DNA of 64,000 bases from Aureliella sp046290675 (GTDB lineage Bacteria > Planctomycetota > Planctomycetia > Pirellulales > Pirellulaceae): assembly GCA_046290675.1 (NCBI GenBank), contig JBKAHA010000007.1, positions 186,001 through 250,000 of the forward strand. The letters run 5' to 3'. The notes beneath the pieces are model-generated. The model had not been told where the DNA came from. It made no database searches and worked only from the letters and a program-made list of their open reading frames with translations. Shown in pieces: positions 35,334 through 43,245 of the stretch. The translations under genes and the position numbers were made by a program. Each line of letters opens with the position of its first letter. The stretch's first letter is position 1.

Positions 35334-36229
35334 GCGACCACCTCCGCAGCTATCGGCTTGTTGGCTTCCTTACGTCGCTCCTCTGCCTCCGCTTTCGTCT
35401 CTATTGGTCCCTCGTCTGTAATTTCGCCCTTCGAGTCGACGACATACCATCCATCGTTGTGGTTTTCGAGTCGGAACCGCTTCGGCCTGCGTCCTTGACG
35501 TTTGGGTTTTGGCGCCGGAGGTTCCGTGTCTTGATAACCGTTATCGCTCTCCGCTTTGTTGGGGTGATATTGAACAGCCTGCATTATGCGTCCAAGGTCG
35601 CCAACTAGCTCAGCTAGTTTTTGGCCAGCAGCCATTAGGTCAGCAGAATGTGAGAACATGACGGGGTAATCCTCAGCGGCTTCATCCGACATCATGCGGT
35701 GCATCCGTTCTGCTGCATTCACTGCCTCACAGAATCGTCCAGCGTGCGTTTTCTTGGTCCGCTTGGTCTCTAGTTCATGGTTGCCTTTAGCAGCATCCCT
35801 CAGGACTTTGGACACAAATGGCTGAGTGACTCCGCATTGCTCAGCTATCCATCGCTGTGGCTTGCCAGGAAATGTCTCTAGCAGAGTCAGGACGGCTTTT
35901 CGCTTGTCTGCGTTCGTAAACCGGACAGCATTGTGCTTGTTGCAGTTGGCGGCATACAGGATTGCGTCGGACAACGTACCTTCGACAACTCTAGCCTTAA
36001 CCGTTTTGCGTTCGAGCCGTTCGGCGGCGGCGGTCCGGTGGTATCCGTCTGCGAGGAACAGCTCGCCACTCTGCGGATCGTGGTAGACGACGACAGGCGG
36101 CAACTCGTTCCGCTTGTTCCGCATCGCCTCGGAGTAGTCCTCGACAGCGTCGGCGGACATTTTGACCCTTAACTGCGTGTGGTCCCGGTTCAGATTCTCG
36201 ATCTCTACGTTCGCGAATTTGTCTGTCAT
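35330..36229 (-). CDS. ParB/Spo0J-like nuclease-fold protein
   Basis: A 299-residue protein with an N-terminal ParB domain (about 5-90, with LADGYHRTAAAERL at 59-72, the conserved GxHR-type CTP-binding patch) and a helix-turn-helix near 122-142 (PQRWIAEQCGVTQPFVSKVL). The C-terminal part is Lys/Arg/Glu-rich. ParB proteins bind centromere-like sites and help segregate DNA; in mobile elements they also act in replication or regulation. No ParA partner is encoded. It overlaps its neighbours on both sides by four bases. Confidence 0.82.
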   Translation of the reverse strand: MTDKFANVEIENLNRDHTQLRVKMSADAVEDYSEAMRNKRNELPPVVVYHDPQSGELFLADGYHRTAAAERLERKTVKARVVEGTLSDAILYAANCNKHNAVRFTNADKRKAVLTLLETFPGKPQRWIAEQCGVTQPFVSKVLRDAAKGNHELETKRTKKTHAGRFCEAVNAAERMHRMMSDEAAEDYPVMFSHSADLMAAGQKLAELVGDLGRIMQAVQYHPNKAESDNGYQDTEPPAPKPKRQGRRPKRFRLENHNDGWYVVDSKGEITDEGPIETKAEAEERRKEANKPIAAEVVA

Positions 36230-37215
36230 TTTCCTGTCTCCTCGGGTCTTGTTTTGCTACTTGCTCGATATGCATTGCCGATAGCTCGGCGAATTTCATT
36301 AGGTGCCAGACCAACATTACGTGCCGGCTCGGAGAGTAAGCCGTGTGCGAGTAGTGGCGGACAGCCAAACTCAAACAGATTGGCGGCTGCCGAATACAAC
36401 AGACGATGACGGTCGCCTTGTTCAACATCCTCAGCGATAAACTCCAGCGTTGAACGATTAACAACAGTCCGCTCGTTTGCGAATTGCTCGAACGCTTCGG
36501 CTTGCTTATGAGTAGCGTCCGTAGCCAGTTGCCAATCCTGGACAGCCAGTTCGTGTGGTTTTGGTGCGTCCGGTTGCTCGAAGGGAAGCGGATTGGCGGC
36601 TCGCTTCCTGATTGCGTCAGCGGTCAATTGCACCAACTCGCCCACGGATACCAGCCGCTTATAGAGTCCGGTCTTATGGTGGCGGCTATTGGGTGCTCGA
36701 AACGGCTGGACCTTCTGATAAACAGCCGGATCGGTTTCAGAGTTAGCCATTATCACTAAGCGATTAGCTAGCTGCCGACACGTTGCGGCGAACGCCGCCG
36801 AAGCGATTGGGGAGCCAAATACAGAAATTGGAACGCCAAGATGGAACCCCTTGCTGCCAGAGAAGAACACTAGCAACTCATCATCGGCCAGGCAGTAACG
36901 CTCCATCAGCAGCGATACTATGCGACGAGTCCGCCCAATTGCATTTTCCGGGTTGGTGTCGTCGATGTCGAACCACAGATAGCGCGACCAAACGGTTCCG
37001 TCATAGCCACGGACGTCTAGCCTATAACCGTTATCACGTCTTCGGATGGAATCCGGGTAAACGAAGGACGACAGAAATCCGCCCTCGTCAATCTTTGCTG
37101 GGTAATCGCATTCGCAGTACGCAACGAAAGCCGACTCGTAGTCAACAAGCCGGCGGTCGTTGTGTACTTGTCCAACAATGCGATAACCCAGTGAGGGCAT
37201 CGCATTGCTAATCAT
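36226..37215 (-). CDS. Primase-polymerase of the archaeo-eukaryotic (AEP) type
   Basis: A 329-residue protein likely to prime element replication. The catalytic acidic motif is FDIDD at 82-86, and the nucleotide-binding motif SGSKGFHL is at 119-126, both diagnostic of AEP primases. The C-terminal half (about 190-329) is helical and may be the PriCT-like accessory part. The ATG at 37215 has GGAGG nine bases upstream and overlaps the DUF669 gene by eight bases; ORFs reaching 37242 are less likely. Similar primases are found in phages, satellites and integrative plasmids. Confidence 0.82.
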   Translation of the reverse strand: MISNAMPSLGYRIVGQVHNDRRLVDYESAFVAYCECDYPAKIDEGGFLSSFVYPDSIRRRDNGYRLDVRGYDGTVWSRYLWFDIDDTNPENAIGRTRRIVSLLMERYCLADDELLVFFSGSKGFHLGVPISVFGSPIASAAFAATCRQLANRLVIMANSETDPAVYQKVQPFRAPNSRHHKTGLYKRLVSVGELVQLTADAIRKRAANPLPFEQPDAPKPHELAVQDWQLATDATHKQAEAFEQFANERTVVNRSTLEFIAEDVEQGDRHRLLYSAAANLFEFGCPPLLAHGLLSEPARNVGLAPNEIRRAIGNAYRASSKTRPEETGK

Positions 37216-37690
37216 CAGCTGTCGCCTCCGGTGCAAAGTCATCCGGTTGCGGTTCGACTACCTCGATGACCTCAAAGCGTCGGATCTGATTGCGTTCATT
37301 GCCATCGTCGTCCTTACGAACTCCTAGCTTGACCTTGCACCGAAAGACTGCAGGCAGGCCACAATCTAAAGCAGTCAGCATCTTCTCTAGTGAGTCAATA
37401 GGGACTCCCAGCTTTTGCAGGTCGCGTCTGGAGCGACTCACGGACTTCGGCGTGAACCAAAGCTCATGCCACAACTTGCGACCTTTGTGGTCGCCTTCGG
37501 AAACCTCGAACGTCAGGCAGTATCCGGGGGTCCCGTTGGTGCGAGACTCGACCGCTTCGCCTTGGGTAATGTCCGCGGTGTAGTTGCCTCCCGGAAGCAC
37601 GTCGTCCTCGGTTGCAATCCTCTCCGAAAACGCAGATTCAAGGTCGGCAAGTCCATTCTGGTGACGTAAGATGTCACTTAGCTTTCCCAT
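37208..37690 (-). CDS. DUF669-domain protein, probable single-strand DNA-binding
   Basis: A 160-residue protein of the DUF669 type found in phage replication clusters. Typical features are an N-terminal helix, LPGGNYTADITQGE, then GYCLTFEVSEGDHKGRKLW and a C-terminal acidic tail (DDFAPEATADD) like that of SSB proteins. It probably coats or binds single-stranded DNA beside the primase and helicase. ATG at 37690 with GGAG nine bases upstream is preferred over a far upstream start. The role is inferred from the family and neighbours. Confidence 0.78.
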   Translation of the reverse strand: MGKLSDILRHQNGLADLESAFSERIATEDDVLPGGNYTADITQGEAVESRTNGTPGYCLTFEVSEGDHKGRKLWHELWFTPKSVSRSRRDLQKLGVPIDSLEKMLTALDCGLPAVFRCKVKLGVRKDDDGNERNQIRRFEVIEVVEPQPDDFAPEATADD

Positions 37691-37718
37691 GGTTTGATAC
37701 TCCGTTTGGGTTAGCGGT

Positions 37719-38150
37719 TTAGCTACATGACGGCTCGTCGGTGTTTGCGGCTGACGAGTCGTCTTTTCGTTTTGTTGGCGACAACTGCAAGCTACTTCGC
37801 AGTTGTTCCGCTCTTTGTTTTGCTGCCTTCGGGTCGTTGAGGGTCCAAGTGTGAACTGGACAACCATGTCGACTTGGCCTTCGGCTGTATGTCACTCCGC
37901 GGCAACAAGTCAGGCCGTCGTCTGCTAGTTGCCGCATAGCTGGACCGACCCACTTCCCACCGTCGTCCCAGATCGCGTTTAGGTCCCTAAGGACGTCGCA
38001 GACAGTAGTTGGGCGCCCCGTGAGCAACATCCTGTCGAGCATCGCCAACTGAAACGCTCGGCGTTTGTCATCTCGTCGCAAGATGACAACATCAAATCCC
38101 GCGAAGGTGCTGCATATTGGCCGGCCCGCATCGAATAGATTCAGTTGCAT
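37719..38150 (-). CDS. Hypothetical element protein
   Basis: A 143-residue protein that I do not recognise. Its middle (AMLDRMLLTGRPTTVCDVLRD and GPAMRQLADDGLTCCRG) looks like a winged helix, and the C-terminus is hydrophilic. It starts two bases before the stop of the excisionase-like gene ends its frame and precedes DUF669, so it is the second gene of the early operon. Confidence 0.6.
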   Translation of the reverse strand: MQLNLFDAGRPICSTFAGFDVVILRRDDKRRAFQLAMLDRMLLTGRPTTVCDVLRDLNAIWDDGGKWVGPAMRQLADDGLTCCRGVTYSRRPSRHGCPVHTWTLNDPKAAKQRAEQLRSSLQLSPTKRKDDSSAANTDEPSCS

Positions 38151-38152
38151 GG

Positions 38153-38386
38153 CTACCGTCCTCGGCGGCTAACCGACGGACAACCCTCTGTTATCCACTC
38201 TTCGATAACCGCGACGGGCCATCTCAGCATCGATCCGAGTCGGACGGGTGCCGGCATCTTGCCGGCGTCGGCCAGTCGCCGGACGGACCGGCTGGAGCAT
38301 TTGAGACGCGCTGCAACGTCCTCGACGTCCAGTAGCGATTGCATGTGACCGTCAGTGATTCGGTCAGGTAGAGTTGTTGACTGCAT
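38153..38386 (-). CDS. xis: Excisionase-like helix-turn-helix protein
   Basis: A 77-residue protein with a MerR/excisionase-type helix-turn-helix: LLDVEDVAARLKCSSRSVRR then PAPVRLGSMLRWPVAVIEEWI, the standard shape of recombination directionality factors. AGGAGG five bases before the ATG at 38386 is the strongest ribosome-binding site of the element. It is the first gene of the minus-strand operon that ends with the integrase. A role in excision is inferred; it could equally be a regulator of the operon. Confidence 0.78.
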   Translation of the reverse strand: MQSTTLPDRITDGHMQSLLDVEDVAARLKCSSRSVRRLADAGKMPAPVRLGSMLRWPVAVIEEWITEGCPSVSRRGR

Positions 38387-38497
38387 GTCAACCTCCTAGC
38401 AAAAGGGAACTCAGTCCACCGGTGTAACGCTTGGTCCGGCGGGTGAGTTCTCTAAGCTAGGGTGTCAATCGCTGTCCGCAATCTAGATAAAGGGGCC

Positions 38498-38511
38498 TGT
38501 TAGCGCTAACA
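38498..38511. promoter_or_regulatory. 14-bp perfect palindrome, candidate operator
   Basis: TGTTAGCGCTAACA is a perfect palindrome 112 bases upstream of the excisionase-like start codon and just past the stop of the zinc-ribbon gene. Its 12-bp core GTTAGCGCTAAC recurs at 38733-38744. Two such sites 234 bases apart suggest a dimeric repressor. Confidence 0.55.
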
Positions 38512-38519
38512 CTTATCCT

Positions 38520-39596
38520 TCAGCTCATCTCGTTCAGTTTCTTTGATCTTTTTTCATGCATCCTGAGAGCCGCAAGGGCCCTTTTGGCTTCCGCTGGATC
38601 ATCGAAAAAATCGGTCGCAATACGGTTCTGCGACCGTGTGTCGTTTGGGTCTAAAGCCGCAGTGTTTATTTCTGCAGCTAGATCCCTGAAGTCGGGATTT
38701 GAGTGGGTAGACGCATAAAGAAAAACCAAATTGTTAGCGCTAACTTGCTTCGACTGCGTGGGCGCCCCCAAATAGCCTGGCAGAGCGTTTATCATGACGC
38801 TCTTCTCAACCCGAAGTCTCCTAAAAATCTCGCTCTGGTCAGCATCCAAAATGGGAAATGCCTCGGTAAAGGCTCGTCCAGTCCGAATAGACGAAATAAG
38901 TTTCTTCACCCAATGTTCGACCTGATATTTCCAGTGCAGATCAAGCAGGTAGATTGCAGTGAAACCTGATTGGCCTTTTGAGTCTGTAACGGTCCACTCT
39001 TCTTTGGTTAACCTGCCTGGCAAAAGATCCATCACCGCTTCTTTAATTGACTCGAAAGTCCAATGAAGATCGTTGCCAGCTAACTTCACTTGTTCGAGTA
39101 AGTCTTCTGCATTGTCGGCACGCCGTCCTTCAAGTTCACCCCAGTCCTGGAAGGCAGTGTCAAGCGGTAGATTTTGAGACATGTCACCTAGCGAAATTAT
39201 CGCTCGTAGCAATTCATCTCCAAACGAGTACGTCCGTTTTACAGCGTTCCTGGCATCGATATGCGATCGGCCCTCCACCGACGGAATGGCACTCTTGTTG
39301 TAACGCAGAACGTCCCTTAGTCGTTGCAGTTCGTCGTAAGCTGGATCACAAAAAGACAAACCAAGCTTCTTAGATTTTCGTTTGGCGTATGCAACGCCGA
39401 TTCGGCGTTGCGAGTAGACAAGGTTTTCCAACCGAATGAGATCTTCGGGGCTCAGCTTTGCATTGTGAGCAGTAGCCGCGAATTCGTCGAATTCTCTCGG
39501 CAATATTAGGGAGCCCCAAAGGGTTTCACATGGTATGCACACGCTCTTATCTAGAGACGCTCCACACTGCGGGCATTGCGTGCGGGTTTCTTCCAT
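38520..39596 (-). CDS. Zinc-ribbon protein of unknown function
   Basis: A 358-residue protein of the element that I do not recognise. A zinc ribbon opens it (C8, C11, C20, C23). The rest is predicted helical with no signal peptide or membrane segment. Aromatic and acidic residues are spread evenly, as in a globular protein. It carries the second copy of the GTTAGCGCTAAC palindrome near its 3' end. It lies outside the replication operon, in the cargo part, and could be a regulator or a defence/cargo protein; neither can be shown. Confidence 0.6.
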   Translation of the reverse strand: MEETRTQCPQCGASLDKSVCIPCETLWGSLILPREFDEFAATAHNAKLSPEDLIRLENLVYSQRRIGVAYAKRKSKKLGLSFCDPAYDELQRLRDVLRYNKSAIPSVEGRSHIDARNAVKRTYSFGDELLRAIISLGDMSQNLPLDTAFQDWGELEGRRADNAEDLLEQVKLAGNDLHWTFESIKEAVMDLLPGRLTKEEWTVTDSKGQSGFTAIYLLDLHWKYQVEHWVKKLISSIRTGRAFTEAFPILDADQSEIFRRLRVEKSVMINALPGYLGAPTQSKQVSANNLVFLYASTHSNPDFRDLAAEINTAALDPNDTRSQNRIATDFFDDPAEAKRALAALRMHEKRSKKLNEMS

Positions 39597-40159
39597 CGCT
39601 GTTGATCCGTCTGAACGATCAGCATGTCTGAAAAAAATGCCGGCAGACGATCAGACTTTCGTTCTTCGGGAGCTACCCTATCCGGCCATCTCAGTATGTC
39701 GCATAGATCTCAAGGCGTAAGTGGGCTACCGAAAGCCACCGTTATTGCGGACGGACTGTGTCATTTTCATGCTGCGATGAATCACCACCGCACCCAGAGC
39801 CATAGCTAAGAAGGACCCGATACGCGGGGGCGGTGTACGCCATCCCCCTGACCCCCAGAGCTAACGCAGAAGCCAGCAGTGGGGTTTCTAGGGAATGTGC
39901 AGGCAAGCAAGTGAGCTCATTAATGCGATAGCTTCTGGAGAGATCGGATTGCCCCTCCTCCAGGAAGGACCCGAGCCAAAAAACCATTTGCTCGTCTACA
40001 CCGAATACGCGGATACGATAGGTCGCCTAACTGTGTCTGCAGCTTTTGCCCCCCCGGGCATCTTACTGCCTCTACCAGAGACGCTTTGGGGAGGGGGGCG
40101 GCGATAGCTTTGACGAGAAGTCGATAATCGTTATCGTTGGCAGATCAGAATGACGACTG
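39597..40159. other. Gene-poor segment of the element
   Basis: About 560 bases between two cargo genes. I see an 11-bp direct repeat (GAAGGACCCGA at 39810-39820 and 39964-39974), several C- and G-runs near 39836-39858, 40050-40058 and 40088-40101, and a small inverted repeat CGATAATCGTTATCG (40122-40136). Short frames on both strands, including 70 codons at 39895-40107, are not convincing genes. Confidence 0.45.
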
Positions 40160-40771
40160 CTACGCTTGAGTCTTGGATTCGTTGGACATAAAACGTATTG
40201 GCGTTCCGTCTATTTCGTTCTCACGTCGCTCTATCTTCCTCGCTACTTCGACAACCTCTTGCCATCTTTGCGCGATTACCTCGTACGCCATTTCAAAAAC
40301 ACGGCGTTGCGATTCAATTGCAGGGCTTGAATCCCGTATAGACCTTCGGTCGCCTCCCCATTCCGCTGAGTGGATCTGGATACCAGGGTACTTGCCCAAC
40401 TCTTGGTACCGGATGATATGAGCACTTTTCTGATGCTCATCAACAATAGCGTCAAAAAATGCTTCTCGGCGATTCGCGTCGGACCAAAGTTTTTCTTCGG
40501 GGTATTCAGGCGGAAGCGGTTCCCCGGAGCGTTCGCGGTATTCAACCTCGAACATGTACCGAACTTCCGCAATTGGGCCGGCCATCGCAATACGTGCAAG
40601 AGCTCCCGTTTCGATGTTGCCACTTGTGGCTACGCGTCCCGACCATTTCTTTGAAGCGTCCGATTCTGTCGGTTCGGAGATGACGACCTCTTGTGGCTGG
40701 ACTCCTTCCGCAACCATACAGATGTAATGACCAGCTTCGTGGTGTGCTGTTTGAGCTAAAGAATGGGACAT
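40160..40771 (-). CDS. Lone M41-like (FtsH-type) metalloprotease domain protein
   Basis: A 203-residue protein with a zinc-protease signature HEAGH at 11-15 (TAHHEAGHYICMVAEG) and GALARIAMAGPIAEVRY near 55-70, matching the start of the FtsH M41 peptidase domain. FtsH's membrane helices and AAA ATPase are absent. The third zinc ligand is not obvious; an Asp/Glu in SDANRREAFFDAIVDEH is a candidate. Standing alone, it may cleave a specific protein or be an inactive derivative. GAGG nine bases before the ATG supports the start. It is divergent from the SHD1-type membrane gene. Confidence 0.65.
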   Translation of the reverse strand: MSHSLAQTAHHEAGHYICMVAEGVQPQEVVISEPTESDASKKWSGRVATSGNIETGALARIAMAGPIAEVRYMFEVEYRERSGEPLPPEYPEEKLWSDANRREAFFDAIVDEHQKSAHIIRYQELGKYPGIQIHSAEWGGDRRSIRDSSPAIESQRRVFEMAYEVIAQRWQEVVEVARKIERRENEIDGTPIRFMSNESKTQA

Positions 40772-41117
40772 TTAATCCGCCTCACAATCAAGTCGCAATG
40801 CACTAGTTAGGTATAACAAAGCGTTGGTCCCTGTTGCTAGAACTTCCAGTAACTACGGTCTGCACTAATTATTTTCTTGGGCTGTTTTCGCTCACGAAAC
40901 CCAGCAGCAATCCGGCAACTTGTTCGCGATTAACTCGGCCATCCCGCGTTTGCTGCTCAGCGTATCAGTTTGATCGCCCTCTGATCGCATTGAGCCTAGC
41001 GTGCAAACACGGCTAGTTGGCTCAACCTGAGTGCATCTTTCCTATGGCGTTGAGAGTAAGTAAACTTTAGAGCAGTTCGTCTTTTGAGCAGACCAGACTT
41101 CCGCCCCCGCAAGTTTG
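40772..41117. other. Divergent intergenic stretch within the element
   Basis: About 345 bases between the divergent M41-like and SHD1 genes, presumably with both promoters. No gene or strong repeat is seen. Confidence 0.35.
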
Positions 41118-42287
41118 ATGCATGTTGGGGGGATGGCCTATTCATTTTCAGTTCCAACCAGCAATTCTATCGGTGGTGAAGTGGCGGAATTGATCTCTTG
41201 CCTGATTGGTGCTTTTTTCCTCAGCAGTCCATTGTGGGGGCCATGCCTCATACTTTCTTGGTATCAAGAACAGAAGGCGCAGAAAAAACGGAAGCCTAAC
41301 GGCGAGCCGCAAAACTTGAAGTTGTTCCTAGTGTTGCCCATTGTCGCGCTCCTTGGTTTTGCCGCTTTGGCCTTAGGGATCGTAAGTGGTCCGTACGCTG
41401 CTTCCTCCATCAGCGGGGGAACAGGCAGCACAACGCGATCCAACAAACCGACCCAATCGTTGGATGTCTATCAAGGAAGGAACACAAACATTCAAGAGAA
41501 CGAGCTGGAACCTAAGGGCTCAGACATAGCTGTGAGGGCCAGTTATAACGCAGACGGCTCGTTGAGACGAAGGGCACATATCCGCTCGTACCCTGATGGC
41601 GTGAAATCAAATAATTACGACGAAAACCCTGGAATGTTTGAGAGCGTGTACGGACCAAGGAGTACGACGTTAACTGCCAAATCCGATGATTCTTATTCTC
41701 CAAGCCAACCTCTTGATACCTTTCGGCACATGAACGGCAACACGAAGGCTGCCGCTCTAGGCAAGCCAGGAGAGTCTTCGGATGGCCTTGGGACAACCCT
41801 CGCCCTGGGGTCGCCGAAGAAAAAAAAGAGCTCTTTGTACTCAACTAAGACCTCGCAAGATCCCGGCGTGCTCCAATCGGACCAACGAGACTTAGATACG
41901 CAAGAAGACCCATTTGGAGGTGCCCCAGTTCGAGCCAAAGTCAAACCACTGCGATATTGGGCGGTTGGGGTAGGTGGCCGAACTCACCAATTCTATGGTT
42001 CAGTTGCTTATTCGGGAAAACAGCATGTTAATTTGGTTGATGAAACTGGAAGAAAGCAACTGTCCATATACCTGAGCGAGCTATCCCCACTCGACAGGAA
42101 GCATGCGTTGGCGAGATGGCCTCTCTGGACATCCGCCGTTGGCAGTCAAATCCGCGCCGTTGTGGTTAAGCATGACACTAACCAAGTGCTGCTCTTAACT
42201 CAGGAAGGGAAAAAGCTCACGCTGCGTCCGGGCGACTTCTCTCAGAAAGACAAGCAAGTCCTTAGTGCCTCCCTCCGTACCTTATGA
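41118..42287 (+). CDS. Membrane protein with two SHD1-like domains
   Basis: A 389-residue protein. Two transmembrane segments lie near 15-48 (ELISCLIGAFFLSSPLWG) and 72-95 (LFLVLPIVALLGFAALALG). A long Ser/Lys-rich linker follows. The C-terminal part has two copies of a beta motif typical of the planctomycete SHD1 (SLA1 homology) domain: YWAVGVGGRTHQFYGSVAY with VNLVDETGRKQLSI and LSPLDRKHA, then a second with VLLLTQEGKKLTL. SHD1 is a presumed protein-binding module. Starts at 41118 and 41133 are both possible. It is one of only two plus-strand genes of the element. Confidence 0.7.
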   Translation: MHVGGMAYSFSVPTSNSIGGEVAELISCLIGAFFLSSPLWGPCLILSWYQEQKAQKKRKPNGEPQNLKLFLVLPIVALLGFAALALGIVSGPYAASSISGGTGSTTRSNKPTQSLDVYQGRNTNIQENELEPKGSDIAVRASYNADGSLRRRAHIRSYPDGVKSNNYDENPGMFESVYGPRSTTLTAKSDDSYSPSQPLDTFRHMNGNTKAAALGKPGESSDGLGTTLALGSPKKKKSSLYSTKTSQDPGVLQSDQRDLDTQEDPFGGAPVRAKVKPLRYWAVGVGGRTHQFYGSVAYSGKQHVNLVDETGRKQLSIYLSELSPLDRKHALARWPLWTSAVGSQIRAVVVKHDTNQVLLLTQEGKKLTLRPGDFSQKDKQVLSASLRTL

Positions 42288-42517
42288 TTCGCAATCAATC
42301 GACTAACACTTTCCGCAATATCGATTTCACAAGGCTACTGCTTATTTCGAATCCGATCCTTGCGGTTTCTCCTTTCCTACAATCCTCAGTGGCGTCCAGC
42401 TTCACGGTTCACGGAATACTGGTCTTGGCGTTGATCGCCTTGATAACTTTCAGGTGGATGGAAAGCAGTTTGGTATTCACAAACTCATTCAGATCCGTGA
42501 GTGGCAATTCCATATAG
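42284..42517 (+). CDS. Possible small membrane protein
   Basis: A 77-codon frame whose ATG overlaps the stop of the SHD1 gene (ATGA at 42284-42287), which suggests translational coupling. The product has two hydrophobic segments (LLLISNPILAVSPFL and GILVLALIALITF). Against it, its last 109 bases lie opposite the 3' end of the HEPN-type gene, and I recognise no family. I give it as a possibility only. Confidence 0.3.
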   Translation: MIRNQSTNTFRNIDFTRLLLISNPILAVSPFLQSSVASSFTVHGILVLALIALITFRWMESSLVFTNSFRSVSGNSI

Positions 42518-42984
42518 AATTTTTGATTTCTGCTTTTGTCCTCGAAGATCACTACATCGTGAGCCCGAAATCCCACACTGCCATGGGCCACAGCGTTGCG
42601 AATGTGGCGGCAGTACTGATGGCCATGGCTCGGGCGTGACTTGTAGTTGTAATTTGAAATGGTTTTCGGAGCCCGAGATTCTATCCATGCGTCTAGCCCG
42701 TCGAAATCGGAGCTAAATGCAGGGTCCTCTGCGAAGTACTCCCACGGTACAACAAGCATCGCATACAGCGAGATAAGTGAGTGGCCCTGATTGCCCAAGC
42801 CTGTTTGCTCAATGAGCTCTTTCGTACCGGGCATCGCCTTCATCCGAGAGAAGAACTCTGAGTTCAAGAACTCATTTTCTTGGAGAGCGCCCAAAACTGC
42901 TACGATCGAGAAAGTCTGAAGCAACAGTTCATCTTTTTGCGAAAGATACGTCACTTGATTGCGTCCAATGAGGTACTCGTTCAA
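42409..42984 (-). CDS. HEPN-type protein, possible RNase
   Basis: A 191-residue, mostly helical protein. The motif RNAVAH at 129-134 inside CRHIRNAVAHGSVGF fits the Rx4-6H signature of HEPN domains, and the following FRAHDVVIFED pattern resembles the HEPN nucleases of the pEK499_p136 type. Many HEPN proteins are RNases acting in toxin-antitoxin or antiphage systems. No antitoxin (for example an MNT nucleotidyltransferase) lies beside it. There is no ATG; TTG at 42984 or GTG at 42954 are the likely starts. It is the last cargo gene before the right att region. Confidence 0.6.
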   Translation of the reverse strand: MNEYLIGRNQVTYLSQKDELLLQTFSIVAVLGALQENEFLNSEFFSRMKAMPGTKELIEQTGLGNQGHSLISLYAMLVVPWEYFAEDPAFSSDFDGLDAWIESRAPKTISNYNYKSRPSHGHQYCRHIRNAVAHGSVGFRAHDVVIFEDKSRNQKFYMELPLTDLNEFVNTKLLSIHLKVIKAINAKTSIP

Positions 42985-43062
42985 CTCGAATTGGCTCTTC
43001 AGTAGGCATACGCTACGGAGGCTCTAAGCTTCTGCCAACTTCTCTTTGTTTCAGTCGGCATT

Positions 43063-43245
43063 CTAGTAACGCTTGTTCATTTCTGCCACCAATTGCGAGC
43101 ACTGGACTTTTCCAAATGCTGACAGCAACAAATCCGCTAGCTCTTTTGCGTCCAACTTGGCTATCTGGTGCAACATTTGGTGCAACGGTTCGCCGCACTC
43201 AATTTTCGACATTTGTTTTGTTAGGTTTGAGTCAGCCTGCTCTAA
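43063..43245 (-). other. Detached 3' coding segment of the integrase
   Basis: An open frame that, read on the minus strand, continues the attR core sequence (GLAGFEPTTSTTPR) with 60 further codons and a TAG stop at 43063-43065. It is in the same frame as the integrase relative to the 47-bp repeat. When the element is circular, attL and attR ends join and this segment becomes the integrase C-terminus; in the chromosome it has no start and is not a gene by itself. The encoded tail is helical and hydrophilic (for example MLHQIAKLDAKELADLLLSA). Confidence 0.75.
43166..43191. repeat. Arm-type repeat near attR
   Basis: The second copy of the 26-bp arm repeat, again with two GTGCAAC units, one mismatch from 31912-31937. 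It lies 53 bases inside the attR core. In the excised circle both copies would flank the core, 53 and 116 bases from it. Confidence 0.75.

Noticed and set aside
39895..40107. A 70-codon plus-strand frame in the gene-poor part of the element
   Set aside because: No ribosome-binding site, an odd Pro/Gly-rich end caused by C- and G-runs, and no family resemblance.
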